Source of the DNA: SVQP01 sp045658965
Lineage (GTDB): Bacteria > Bacillota > Clostridia > Oscillospirales > CAG-272
Reading direction: 5' to 3'
Length of the DNA stretch: 64,000 nucleotides
Assembly: GCA_045658965.1 (NCBI GenBank)
Contig: JAZOVZ010000058.1
Location: 1 to 64,000, forward strand
Shown here: positions 7,392 through 16,235 of the stretch, one piece after another
Layout of the letters: each line of letters begins with the position of its first letter
Position numbering within the stretch: position 1 is the stretch's first letter
Position numbers and translations under genes: made by a program
Notes under the pieces: generated by a model
What the model was told of the DNA's origin: nothing
What the model saw: the letters and a program-made list of their open reading frames with translations, nothing else
Databases searched by the model: none

Positions 7392-8894
7392 TTAAACTTG
7401 CTTATTGGAGGTCTTGACCACGACGTCGTGCGCACCGCCCTCTACGATACTGGTAGAGGATACCAGCGTCAGCTTTGCCTTCTGCTGCAGCTCGGGAATG
7501 GTCAGCGCACCGCAGTTGCACATGGTGGACTTGACCTTGTACAGGGTGGTCTGTACGTTATCGGACAGCTTGCCTGCGTAAGGAACGTAAGAATCAACGC
7601 CCTCCTCGAAGGACAGCTTGGTTGCGCCGCCAAGGTCGTATCTCTGCCAGTTGCGCGCGCGGTTGGAGCCCTCGCCCCAATACTCCTTCATGAGCGTGCC
7701 GCCCACGTTGACCTTTGCGCTGGGGGATTCCTCAAATCTTGCAAAGTATCTGCCAAGCATGACGAAATCTGCGCCCATAGCAAGTGCCAAGGTGATGTGG
7801 TGGTCGTGTACGATACCGCCGTCCGAGCAAACGGGTACGTAAATACCGGTCTCCTCAAAGTATTCGTCACGCGCCTTGCAAACCTCGATCAGCGCAGTTG
7901 CCTGACCGCGACCGATGCCCTTGGTCTCTCTGGTGATACAGATCGAGCCGCCGCCGATACCGACCTTGATAAAGTCCGCACCGCAATCAGCAAGGAATCT
8001 GAAGCCCTCGCGGTCAACCACGTTACCTGCACCGACCTTTACGCTCTCACCGTAGTTCTCACGGATCCAAGCGATGGTCTGCTGCTGCCAAGCCGAGAAG
8101 CCCTCGGAGGAGTCAATGCAAAGCACGTCTGCACCTGCCTCGACAAGTGCGGGAACTCTTTGTGCGTAGTCACGGGTGTTGATACCTGCGCCTACAACGT
8201 ATCTCTTCTGTGCGTCCAGCAGCTCGCCCGGGTTCTGCTTGTGGGTATCGTAGTCCTTGCGGAATACGAATGCAACGAGCTTGCCGTCCTTGTCCACGAT
8301 GGGCAGAGAGTTGAGCTTGTGATCCCAGATGATATCGTTTGCAGCCTTGAGGGTAGTGCCCTCGGGTGCGGTGATCAGCTTAGCAAGAGGGGTCATGAAC
8401 TCCTCGACCTTGAGATCGGGAGACATGCGGCTGACGCGGTAATCTCTGCCGGTGACGATGCCCAGCAGCTTACCGGTGTTGGTGCCGTCATCGGTGACGG
8501 CAACGGTGGAGTGACCGGTCTTTTCCTTGAGCGCGAGCACGTCTGCAAGGGTCTGATCGGGACGGAGGTTGGAATCGCTGCGGACAAAGCCTGCCTTGTG
8601 ACCCTTGACGCGGGCAACCATAGCTGCCTCGTTTTCAATGGTCTGCGCACCGTAAATGAAGGATACGCCGCCCTCCTTTGCAAGTGCGACTGCCAGCTTA
8701 TCGCCGGAAACCGACTGCATGATCGCGGAAACCATGGGAATGTTCATGGCGATTGCAGGCTGCTCACCCTTTCTGTAGCGCACCAAAGGGGTGCGCAGAG
8801 AAACGTTGGTGGGAATGCAATCGGGGCCCGAGTAACCGGGAACTAACAAATATTCATTAAAAGTATGAGATGCTTCGGGATAAAAGTATGCCAT
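7392..8894 (-). CDS. guaB: Inosine-5'-monophosphate dehydrogenase
   Basis: A 500-residue enzyme oxidising IMP to XMP with NAD+, the first step to GMP. The (beta/alpha)8 barrel is interrupted by two CBS domains (about residues 105-220). The active-site loop reads GIGGGSICITRE, with catalytic Cys319. The barrel carries DSSEGFSAWQ and VGAGNVVDREGF, typical of a divergent Firmicutes/Bacteroidetes branch rather than the E. coli type. It lies 20 bp after purL in the operon and precedes fhs, so IMP made by the operon is directed to guanine nucleotides. No guaA is present here. Confidence 0.93.
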   Translation of the reverse strand: MAYFYPEASHTFNEYLLVPGYSGPDCIPTNVSLRTPLVRYRKGEQPAIAMNIPMVSAIMQSVSGDKLAVALAKEGGVSFIYGAQTIENEAAMVARVKGHKAGFVRSDSNLRPDQTLADVLALKEKTGHSTVAVTDDGTNTGKLLGIVTGRDYRVSRMSPDLKVEEFMTPLAKLITAPEGTTLKAANDIIWDHKLNSLPIVDKDGKLVAFVFRKDYDTHKQNPGELLDAQKRYVVGAGINTRDYAQRVPALVEAGADVLCIDSSEGFSAWQQQTIAWIRENYGESVKVGAGNVVDREGFRFLADCGADFIKVGIGGGSICITRETKGIGRGQATALIEVCKARDEYFEETGIYVPVCSDGGIVHDHHITLALAMGADFVMLGRYFARFEESPSAKVNVGGTLMKEYWGEGSNRARNWQRYDLGGATKLSFEEGVDSYVPYAGKLSDNVQTTLYKVKSTMCNCGALTIPELQQKAKLTLVSSTSIVEGGAHDVVVKTSNKQV

Positions 8895-8914
8895 AATCTA
8901 TCTACCTCCTTAAA

Positions 8915-11900
8915 TTAACCCTTGAAATACTTAACGGCGGACGCAAACATGCCAATGTCAAAGCTGCCGGGAACGTTTTTGTAAAGACCTGCACCGATTC
9001 TCTCGGAGTGACCCATCTTACCGAACACTCTGCCGTCGGGAGAGGTGATACCCTCGATTGCAAAGACCGAGTTGTTGGGGTTGCAGCGCACGTCTGCGGT
9101 CACGATACCCTGCTCGTCCACGTACTGCGTTGCGATCTGACCGTTGGCTGCCAGCTGTGCTGCCAGCTCTTCGGAGCAAAGGAATCTACCCTCGCCGTGC
9201 GAGATAGGTACGTTGACCACGTCACCGACCTGCACGTTCTGCAGCCAAGGCGACAGGTTAGAGCAAATACGGGTGCGCACCACACGCGACTGGTGACGTC
9301 CGATGGTGTTGTAGGTCAGAGTGGGGCAATTTTCATCGGTATCGATGATCTTGCCGTAGGGCACAAGACCCAGCTTGACCAATGCCTGGAAGCCGTTGCA
9401 GATACCTGCCATCAAGCCGTCGCGGTTGTCAAGCAGATCGCTGACCTGCTCCTTGATCTCGGCATTGCGGAAGAACGAGGTAATGAACTTACCCGAGCCG
9501 TCGGGCTCGTCACCGCCCGAGAAACCGCCGGGCACGAAGATGATCTGCGACTCGCGGCACAGCTTTGCAAACTGCTCGACCGAGCGGGCAATGCCCTCAC
9601 CCGTCAGGTTATTGATGACAAAGATCTTTGCCTTAGCGCCTGCATCCGAGAATGCCTTTGCGCTGTCATATTCACAGTTTGTACCGGGGAATACGGGAAT
9701 AATCACCTGCGGCTGCGCCGTCAGAATTGCGGGAGCCTTTGCCTTGCAGCCCTCGGTATACGCCACGGTGGGAAGTGCACCGTGCTTGTGCTCGATGTTG
9801 CAGGAGTAAACGCCCTCGAGCTTGTTTTCATAGGTTTCGAGCAAAGCGTTCAGACAAACGACCTCGTCACCATAGGTGATCTTTGCCTCTGCCGTGGTGT
9901 AACCCAGCAGCATGCCGTCGATCTCTGCGCCCTCGGCAAGCTCCAGCACGAATGCGCCGTAATTGTAGCCAAAGATGGTCTCAAGGCTGACTGCGCCGTC
10001 AAACGCAAAGCCGATGCCGTTACCCATGCTCATCTTGAGCACGCCCTCGGCAACGCCGCCTAAGGTGGGCGTCCAAGCTGCCAGCACCTTGCCTGCCTGC
10101 ATACCCTCGTATACAACGCTGTACAGAGCCTTAACGCTCTCTGCCGTGGGCAGACCGTTCTCGCCGATCTCGGGAGTCAGCAGCACGACCTTGTGACCTG
10201 CACCCTTGAACTCACCGCTGACGACCTCGGAGGTGTCGCCCGTGGTAACTGCGAAGGAAACCAGCGTGGGAGGTACGTCCAGCTGATCAAACGAGCCGGA
10301 CATGGAGTCCTTACCGCCAATGGATGCGATCTCAAAATCCTTCTGAGCCATCAGCGCGCCAAGCAATGCCGCCATGGGCTTGCCCCAACGTGCGGGGTTC
10401 TGGCCGGGCTTTTCAAAATATTCCTGGAAGGTCAGGTAAACGTCCTCAAACTTTGCGCCCTGCGCCACCATCTTGGATACGGATTCCACAACTGCAAGGT
10501 ATGCGCTGTGGTAGGGCGACTTTTCAGCGACGAAGGGGTTATAGCCCCACGCCATATAAGAGCAGGTATTGGTGTGCTTTTTCTCAACAGAGATCTTGTG
10601 CACCATTGCTTGAATGGGGGTCAGCTGATGCACGCCGCCAAAGGGCATGAGCACCGTGCCCGCACCGATGGTGGAGTCAAAACGCTCACTAAGACCGCGG
10701 CGGGAGCAGATATTCAGATCCCCTGCCAAAGCGTTCATACCCTCTGCAAAATCAGCGGGAATTTCCTTTGCAAAATCAGCGGTCTTGGAAAGCTTGATAG
10801 CGGTGCGCTTGCTTGCACCGTTGGAGTTAAGGAATTCACGGGACAGGTCCACGATGACCTTGCCGTTCCAGGTCATAGTCAGTCTCTTCTCTGCCTTGAC
10901 GCGTGCGACGCGGGTAGCCTCAAGGTTTTCCTCAAGTGCCAGCTCGCAGAAGCGGTCAACGTCCTGGGGTGCGACCACGACAGCCATTCTCTCCTGGCTT
11001 TCGCTGATAGCAAGCTCGGTACCGTCCAAGCCCTCGTACTTCTTGGGAACTGCATTCAGATCAATATCAAGACCGTCTGCCAGCTCACCGATGGCAACCG
11101 ATACACCGCCTGCACCGAAGTCGTTGCAGCGCTTGATCAGTCTGGATGCCTCAGGATTGCGGAACAGTCTTTGCAGCTTTCTTTCCTCGGGTGCGTTACC
11201 CTTCTGTACCTCAGCACCGCAGCTCTCCAGCGAGGTCAGCGTGTGAGATTTGGACGAGCCGGTTGCACCGCCGCAGCCGTCGCGGCCGGTTCTGCCGCCC
11301 AGCAGGATGACGATATCCTCGGGATCGGGCACTTCGCGGCGTACGTTCTCTGCGGGAGCAGCTGCGATGACCGCACCGATCTCCATGCGCTTTGCCGCAT
11401 AGCCGTCGTGATACAGCTCGTCTACCTGACCGGTTGCAAGACCGATCTGGTTACCGTAAGAGGAATAGCCCGCAGCAGCCGTGGTGACCAGCTTTTTCTG
11501 GGGCAGCTTGCCCGGCAGCGTTTCGGAAAGCGCGCGCGTGGGGTCAGCACCGCCCGTGACGCGCATTGCCGCATATACGTAGGAACGGCCGGACAGCGGG
11601 TCACGGATCGCACCGCCAATGCAGGTAGCCGCGCCGCCAAAGGGCTCGATTTCGGTGGGGTGGTTATGCGTTTCATTCTTGAAGAGCAGCAGCCAAGGCT
11701 CATCGCCTTCCTCGGTCTTGACCGTGATCTTGACCGTGCATGCGTTGATCTCTTCGGATTCGTCGATCTTGGGCAGCTTGCCGTTTGCCTTGAGGTATCT
11801 TGTACCGATGGTGGCAATGTCCATGAGCGTCATGGGCTTGTGCTCTCTGCCAAGCTCTTGTCTCATATTCTTGTAAATGCTGCAAGCACGCTCCAGCTCC

Positions 11901-12616
11901 TTGTCCTCGATCTCAACCTCGCCGATCTCGGTTAAGAACGTGGTGTGACGGCAGTGGTCGGACCAGTAGGTATCGATCATGCGGATCTCGGTGATGGTGG
12001 GATCGCGCTTTTCGCTGACAAAGTAGTCGCGGCAGAACGCAAGGTCATCCATATCCATGGCAAGACCGTAGGACTTGACGAACGCCTTCAAGGCATCCGC
12101 ATCCATCTCGCAAAAGCCGTGCAGGGTCTCCACCTCGGTGGGAATATCGTACTGAGCAGCCAGCGTTTCGGGCTTGTCCAGCGTTGCCTCGCGGCTCTCC
12201 ACGGGGTTGATGACGTGCTTCTTGATCGCGGCTACGTTTGCCTCGGTCAGCGCACCGTAAAGCAAATATACCTTTGCGGTGCGAACCGTGGGTCTGTCGC
12301 CGCAGGAAATGATCTGCATGCACTGTGCCGCACTGTCCGCTCTCTGGTCATACTGACCGGGCAGAAATTCCACGGCAAATACGGTTGCGCCGTCTGCCTC
12401 GATCTCAGCGGAAACGTTATCCAGCTGCGGCTCGGACAGCACGGTCTGCGTTGCATACGCAAACAGCTGCTCGGTGGCATTCTCGACGTCGTAGCGGTTG
12501 ATCACGCGTACGCGCTCCAGGGCTTCGATGCCCAAAAACGTATTGATCTCTTTACAAAGGGACGCTGCCTCGTGGTCAAGTCCCTGCTTCTTTTCTACGT
12601 AAACTCTAAAAACCAT
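8915..12616 (-). CDS. purL: Phosphoribosylformylglycinamidine synthase (large, single-chain)
   Basis: A 1233-residue single-chain FGAM synthase, which turns FGAR, glutamine and ATP into FGAM. The N-terminal region, two AIRS-like synthase domains (DYWSDHCRHTTFLTE near residue 215; NETHNHPTEIEPFGGAATC) and a C-terminal class I glutaminase are all present. In the glutaminase, Cys lies in MAGICNGFQ and His in PISHGEGRF. The single-chain form replaces the separate PurS/PurQ/PurL of bacilli. The ATG at 12616 has AAGGAGG 5 nt upstream; a longer frame extending 72 nt further lacks a site and would overlap purD. Confidence 0.96.
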   Translation of the reverse strand: MVFRVYVEKKQGLDHEAASLCKEINTFLGIEALERVRVINRYDVENATEQLFAYATQTVLSEPQLDNVSAEIEADGATVFAVEFLPGQYDQRADSAAQCMQIISCGDRPTVRTAKVYLLYGALTEANVAAIKKHVINPVESREATLDKPETLAAQYDIPTEVETLHGFCEMDADALKAFVKSYGLAMDMDDLAFCRDYFVSEKRDPTITEIRMIDTYWSDHCRHTTFLTEIGEVEIEDKELERACSIYKNMRQELGREHKPMTLMDIATIGTRYLKANGKLPKIDESEEINACTVKITVKTEEGDEPWLLLFKNETHNHPTEIEPFGGAATCIGGAIRDPLSGRSYVYAAMRVTGGADPTRALSETLPGKLPQKKLVTTAAAGYSSYGNQIGLATGQVDELYHDGYAAKRMEIGAVIAAAPAENVRREVPDPEDIVILLGGRTGRDGCGGATGSSKSHTLTSLESCGAEVQKGNAPEERKLQRLFRNPEASRLIKRCNDFGAGGVSVAIGELADGLDIDLNAVPKKYEGLDGTELAISESQERMAVVVAPQDVDRFCELALEENLEATRVARVKAEKRLTMTWNGKVIVDLSREFLNSNGASKRTAIKLSKTADFAKEIPADFAEGMNALAGDLNICSRRGLSERFDSTIGAGTVLMPFGGVHQLTPIQAMVHKISVEKKHTNTCSYMAWGYNPFVAEKSPYHSAYLAVVESVSKMVAQGAKFEDVYLTFQEYFEKPGQNPARWGKPMAALLGALMAQKDFEIASIGGKDSMSGSFDQLDVPPTLVSFAVTTGDTSEVVSGEFKGAGHKVVLLTPEIGENGLPTAESVKALYSVVYEGMQAGKVLAAWTPTLGGVAEGVLKMSMGNGIGFAFDGAVSLETIFGYNYGAFVLELAEGAEIDGMLLGYTTAEAKITYGDEVVCLNALLETYENKLEGVYSCNIEHKHGALPTVAYTEGCKAKAPAILTAQPQVIIPVFPGTNCEYDSAKAFSDAGAKAKIFVINNLTGEGIARSVEQFAKLCRESQIIFVPGGFSGGDEPDGSGKFITSFFRNAEIKEQVSDLLDNRDGLMAGICNGFQALVKLGLVPYGKIIDTDENCPTLTYNTIGRHQSRVVRTRICSNLSPWLQNVQVGDVVNVPISHGEGRFLCSEELAAQLAANGQIATQYVDEQGIVTADVRCNPNNSVFAIEGITSPDGRVFGKMGHSERIGAGLYKNVPGSFDIGMFASAVKYFKG

Positions 12617-12626
12617 GTTGACCTCC

Positions 12627-13898
12627 TTAACCCTGCTTTGCAGCAAGTGCGCGCTGACCGATATCGCTGCGCATATAAGCATTTTCAAACTTTACTTCGG
12701 CTGCGATCTTGTATGCATGTGCAACCGCATCCGCAAGCGTATCCTCAACCGCTACCGCGCCAAGCACTCTGCCGCCTGCGGTAACGAGTGCGCCGTCCTG
12801 CACCTTAGCACCCGCTACGAAGATATATTCATCCTTGCCGGTTTCGGGCAACGTCATGGGGTAGCCCGAGCCGTACTTCTGCGGATAACCGCCCGATGCA
12901 ACCACCACGCAGCAAGCGTGACGGTCTGCAAATTTGACCTCGGTTTCCTCAAGCGTACCGTTGGCAGTTGCCTGCATGACGGTAAGCAGGTCGCTTTCCA
13001 AAAGCGGCAGCACGACCTGCGTTTCGGGGTCACCGAAGCGGCAGTTGTACTCAATGACGCGAGGACCCTTGGGCGTCAGCATCAAGCCAAAGTACAAGCA
13101 GCCCTTAAAGGTGCGCCCCTCTGCATTCATAGCAGCAATGGTGGGCAGGAAAATGGTTTCCATGCACTCGCGTGCAATCTCCTCGGTGTAATAGGGGTTG
13201 GGGGCAACCGTGCCCATACCGCCTGTGTTCAAGCCTTGGTCACCGTCAAGTGCGCGCTTGTGGTCCATGGAGGAAACCATGGGCTTGACGCACTTGCCGT
13301 CGGTGAACGCCAGAACGGAAACCTCGGGACCTGTCAAAAACTCTTCAATCACCACGCGGCTGCCGCTCTCGCCAAACTGCTTATCCTGCATCATGGAAAC
13401 GATGGCGTCCTCTGCCTCCTCGCGCGTCATGGCGATGATCACGCCCTTGCCCAGTGCCAAGCCGTCCGCCTTGATAACCGTGGGAATGGGTGCATCCTTG
13501 ACGTAAGCAAGTGCCGCATCCATATCCTCGAACACCTCGTAGGTAGCCGTGGGAATGCCGTATTTCTTCATGAGATTCTTGGAGAACACCTTGCTGCCCT
13601 CAATGATAGCCGCATTGGCGGTCGGGCCAAAGCAAGGAATGCCGATCTCGTTCAGTCGGTCAACGCAGCCAAGCACCAGCGGATCGTCGGGGGCGACGAC
13701 CGCGAAATCAATGGCATTTTCCTTGGCAAACGCCACAATGCCGTCCAGATCCTTAGCGCCCACGGGCACGCAGATGGCGTCATCCTTCATGCCGCCGTTA
13801 CCGGGCAGCGCGTAAATGACCTCAACGCTGGGGTTCTCTTTTAACTTTTTAATAATCGTATGCTCGCGGCCACCGCCGCCAACAACCAAAATCTTCAT
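12627..13898 (-). CDS. purD: Phosphoribosylamine-glycine ligase (GAR synthetase)
   Basis: A 423-residue ATP-grasp enzyme joining 5-phosphoribosylamine and glycine to give GAR. It begins with the diagnostic MKILVVGGGGREH. The ATP-grasp core holds SSMDHKRALDGDQGLNTGGMG and YNCRFGDPETQ. Its stop is 10 bp before the purL start. Upstream it is separated from the AICAR transformylase gene by a hairpin array (13966-14072). Confidence 0.97.
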   Translation of the reverse strand: MKILVVGGGGREHTIIKKLKENPSVEVIYALPGNGGMKDDAICVPVGAKDLDGIVAFAKENAIDFAVVAPDDPLVLGCVDRLNEIGIPCFGPTANAAIIEGSKVFSKNLMKKYGIPTATYEVFEDMDAALAYVKDAPIPTVIKADGLALGKGVIIAMTREEAEDAIVSMMQDKQFGESGSRVVIEEFLTGPEVSVLAFTDGKCVKPMVSSMDHKRALDGDQGLNTGGMGTVAPNPYYTEEIARECMETIFLPTIAAMNAEGRTFKGCLYFGLMLTPKGPRVIEYNCRFGDPETQVVLPLLESDLLTVMQATANGTLEETEVKFADRHACCVVVASGGYPQKYGSGYPMTLPETGKDEYIFVAGAKVQDGALVTAGGRVLGAVAVEDTLADAVAHAYKIAAEVKFENAYMRSDIGQRALAAKQG

Positions 13899-13965
13899 AT
13901 ATAAGAAAGCATCCTTTCTTCTAAAAATATGCCAAAATCAATCTTTTATCTTTGTTACTTCTCAT

Positions 13966-14072
13966 GCCTCGTCCATAGGCGAGGCATTTCATATTCCCGA
14001 AGGGAATATTTCACTTTTCCGCACGGAAAAATTTCACTTTCCCGAAGGGAAAATTTCACGCGCCGCAGGCGC
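13966..14072. repeat. Tandem hairpin array with ATTTCAC spacers
   Basis: Five short perfect or near-perfect inverted repeats: GCCTCG...CGAGGC at 13966-13985, ATTCCCGAAGGGAAT at 13993-14007, TTTTCCGCACGGAAAA at 14015-14030, TTTCCCGAAGGGAAA at 14038-14052 and GCGCCGCAGGCGC at 14060-14072. They are separated by exactly 7 nt, ATTTCAC (ATTTCAT once), with a period of 22-23 nt. The array lies between purH and purD inside the operon and ends 3 bp from the purH stop codon. Its arms differ in sequence while the spacers are constant. Confidence 0.9.
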
Positions 14073-14075
14073 ATC

Positions 14076-15260
14076 TTAGTGGTGGAACAGTCTCATGCCG
14101 GTGAACGCCATGGACATGCCGTACTTATTGCAGCACTCAATGACCACGTCGTCACGGATCGAGCCGCCGGGCTCTGCGATGTACTTGACGCCGCTCTTTT
14201 TTGCTCTCTCGATGTTATCGCTGAAGGGGAAGAATGCATCCGAGCCAAGAGCTACGCCGTCAATGGTGTCAAGGTATGCTCTCTGCTCCTCGCGGGTAAA
14301 TACTGCGGGCTGCTCGGTAAAGTACTTCTGCCAGTTGCCGTCAGCGCAAACGTCCTCTTCGTTCTGGTTGATGTAGCCGTCGATGACGTTGTCTCTGTCG
14401 GGTCTGCCGATGGTGGGCAGGAAGGGCAGGTTCAGAACCTTATCGTGCTGACGCAAAAACCAGGTGTCAGCCTTGCCGCCTGCAAGTCTTGTGCAGTGTA
14501 CGCGGGACTGCTGACCTGCACCAACACCGATTGCCTGACCGTCAACGGCATAGCAAACCGAGTTGGACTGGGTGTACTTCAAGGTAATGAGTGCTACGAT
14601 CAGATCGCGGATCGCGCTCTCGGGCATATCCTTGTTTTCGGTGACAATGTTGGAGAGCAGCTCACGGTTGATCTCAAAATTGTTTCTGCCCTGCTCAAAG
14701 GTAATGCCGTAAACCTGCTTGGTTTCCTGTGCAGCAGGAACGAAATCGGGGTCGATCTTAACGATGTTGTAGTTGCCCTTTCTCTTGGACTTGAGAATTT
14801 CAAGTGCCTCGGGCTCGTAGCCGGGAGCGATGACGCCGTCGGATACCTCGCGCTTGATCATCAGCGCAGTGGTTACGTCGCACACGTCGGAAAGCGCAAC
14901 CCAGTCGCCAAACGAGCACATTCTGTCAGTACCTCTTGCTCTTGCGTAAGCGCAAGCCAGGGGGGACTCGTCAAGACCGGGGATATCGTCTACAAAGCAA
15001 GCCTTCTTGAGCTTTTCGGAGAGCGGAATGCCCACAGCTGCGCTGGTGGGAGACACGTGCTTAAAGGAGGTAACTGCGGGAAGTCCCAGAGCTGCCTTGA
15101 GCTCCTTGACAAGCTGCCAGGAGTTGAAAGCGTCCAGGAAGTTGATATATCCGGGTCTGCCGCAAAGGATCTCGATGGGAAGCTCGCTGCCATCGTGCAT
15201 GTAAATCTTAGAGGGCTTCTGATTGGGGTTACAGCCGTATTTCAGTTCAAATTCTTTCAT
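14076..15260 (-). CDS. purH: AICAR transformylase (stand-alone PurH C-terminal domain)
   Basis: A 394-residue protein covering only the phosphoribosylaminoimidazolecarboxamide formyltransferase half of PurH. It transfers the formyl group of 10-formyl-THF to AICAR (ZMP), giving FAICAR. The catalytic Lys-His pair is at 67-68 in SFKHVSPTSAAVG, and RDLIVALITLKYTQSNSVCY and AGQQSRVHCTRLAGGKAD are typical of the domain. The N-terminal MGS-like IMP cyclohydrolase domain of bifunctional PurH (about 500-530 residues) is absent. The upstream gene encodes a PurO-type cyclohydrolase that supplies that step. GGAG lies 8 nt before the ATG. Confidence 0.94.
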   Translation of the reverse strand: MKEFELKYGCNPNQKPSKIYMHDGSELPIEILCGRPGYINFLDAFNSWQLVKELKAALGLPAVTSFKHVSPTSAAVGIPLSEKLKKACFVDDIPGLDESPLACAYARARGTDRMCSFGDWVALSDVCDVTTALMIKREVSDGVIAPGYEPEALEILKSKRKGNYNIVKIDPDFVPAAQETKQVYGITFEQGRNNFEINRELLSNIVTENKDMPESAIRDLIVALITLKYTQSNSVCYAVDGQAIGVGAGQQSRVHCTRLAGGKADTWFLRQHDKVLNLPFLPTIGRPDRDNVIDGYINQNEEDVCADGNWQKYFTEQPAVFTREEQRAYLDTIDGVALGSDAFFPFSDNIERAKKSGVKYIAEPGGSIRDDVVIECCNKYGMSMAFTGMRLFHH

Positions 15261-15296
15261 GGTTGTTCTCCTTCTTTGATTGGTTTGGTTTTTCGT

Positions 15297-15370
15297 CCGT
15301 AGGGGCGATTCAAGAATCGCCCGCTAGGACATCTTTGGCAACCTCGGGCGATTCTTGAATCGCCCCTACG
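15297..15370. repeat. Palindromic CCTACGG-type hairpin repeat
   Basis: Two 25-nt arms, CCGTAGGGGCGATTCAAG... and ...CTTGAATCGCCCCTACG, are inverted copies of each other, and each arm is itself a small palindrome (GGGCGATTC-AAGAATCGCCC). The repeat fills the gap between purO and purH. The CGCCCCTACG end recurs at 16118-16232, and related forms lie at 47859 and 62166. Confidence 0.75.
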
Positions 15371-15371
15371 A

Positions 15372-16088
15372 TCAGTTGTTTTTGTTAACAATTCTGGTCT
15401 CGGTCTCGCCCGATGCCAGATCAATATAGCGAACGAACAGGGACACCTTGTTGTCCTCGTTCAGATTGGTCCAGATCAGATCGGTCAGCGCGTCAATGTC
15501 CACGTCGGGAAGCTCCAGGGTCTTGGGCTCGCCCTCAAAGCTGGGCAGCGGGTTGCCGTCACATGCGTAGGTGTGGATAAACTTTGCTCTGCCCGCGATA
15601 GGGTTAGAATATGCGTAGGTAAATCTTTCGCAAGAGGAATCGTCACCCTCTGCGCTCTTAAGAATGGAGAGCGCGTAATTCATGTCGCCACCCTCGCGGT
15701 GAATGATGCCGGAGATACGAGGGGTAAAGTTGGGCTTATCGTCCTCAAACTCACGGGTGCGCAGTGCCTGCTCAAAGGTCATCTGCTTGTCCATCAGGTC
15801 ATAAATGGTGTCGGTCTGGTCACCGTTGGTTACGATGGTCTTGTTGCCAAGCACGCGAACGGGATAGTAGATGATCAGATGGGGGTCAACCATCTTGGAT
15901 TCATCAAACGCCTTGGTTCTCATAGCCTCGCCCTCTGCCACGAATACGCGGTTGCGGCTGTTGACGCTTCTGCCCATGATGAAATATGCGGTGACTGCCT
16001 TTTTGGAGTCTGCAGACTTACCGATGATAATGCCTCTGCCGTGATAAGCAAGAGAATTAAGCTCATTTGCGATGGTATTTACCTTCAT
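15372..16088 (-). CDS. purO: IMP cyclohydrolase, PurO type
   Basis: A 238-residue protein matching the archaeal-type IMP cyclohydrolase family (IMP_cyclohyd), which closes FAICAR to IMP. Family-like segments are YHGRGIIIGKS near the N-terminus, the YFIMGRSVNSRNR segment, and FTPRISGI in the middle. Its position directly upstream of a PurH that lacks the cyclohydrolase domain supports the call. The ATG at 16088 with AAGGAG 7 nt upstream is preferred over a start 45 nt earlier inside a repeat. The fold is unrelated to the PurH N-terminal domain, so this is a non-orthologous replacement. Confidence 0.88.
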   Translation of the reverse strand: MKVNTIANELNSLAYHGRGIIIGKSADSKKAVTAYFIMGRSVNSRNRVFVAEGEAMRTKAFDESKMVDPHLIIYYPVRVLGNKTIVTNGDQTDTIYDLMDKQMTFEQALRTREFEDDKPNFTPRISGIIHREGGDMNYALSILKSAEGDDSSCERFTYAYSNPIAGRAKFIHTYACDGNPLPSFEGEPKTLELPDVDIDALTDLIWTNLNEDNKVSLFVRYIDLASGETETRIVNKNN

Positions 16089-16117
16089 GTTTGTTCTCCT
16101 TACAAGATATTTCGTTT

Positions 16118-16232
16118 GGCGGGCGATTCGCATTTCGGCTTTGCCGAAATATTCGCCCCTACGGGGTGCGGCGGGAGCAAGCCCCCGCCCTACGGGGTAT
16201 GTCGCGGGCGGATATGGAATCCGCCCCTACGG
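16118..16232. repeat. Three consecutive CCTACGG-ended hairpins
   Basis: Three inverted repeats follow each other between purN and purO. The first is GGGCGATTCGC... closing with ATTCGCCCCTACGG and an inner stem ATTTCGGC/GCCGAAAT. The second is GCGGGAGCAAGCCCCCGCCC, the third GGGCGGATATGGAATCCGCCC. Each ends in CCTACGG, and the first two continue with GGT. The region has no coding frame. Confidence 0.75.
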
Positions 16233-16235
16233 AAA

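Noticed and set aside
6279..8846. 855-codon open frame on the plus strand
   Set aside because: It lies antisense to fhs and guaB, which are unmistakable. The frame is open because of GC-rich codon bias, and its translation is repetitive and matches no family.
10193..11935. 580-codon open frame on the plus strand
   Set aside because: Antisense to purL, whose domains are continuous on the minus strand.
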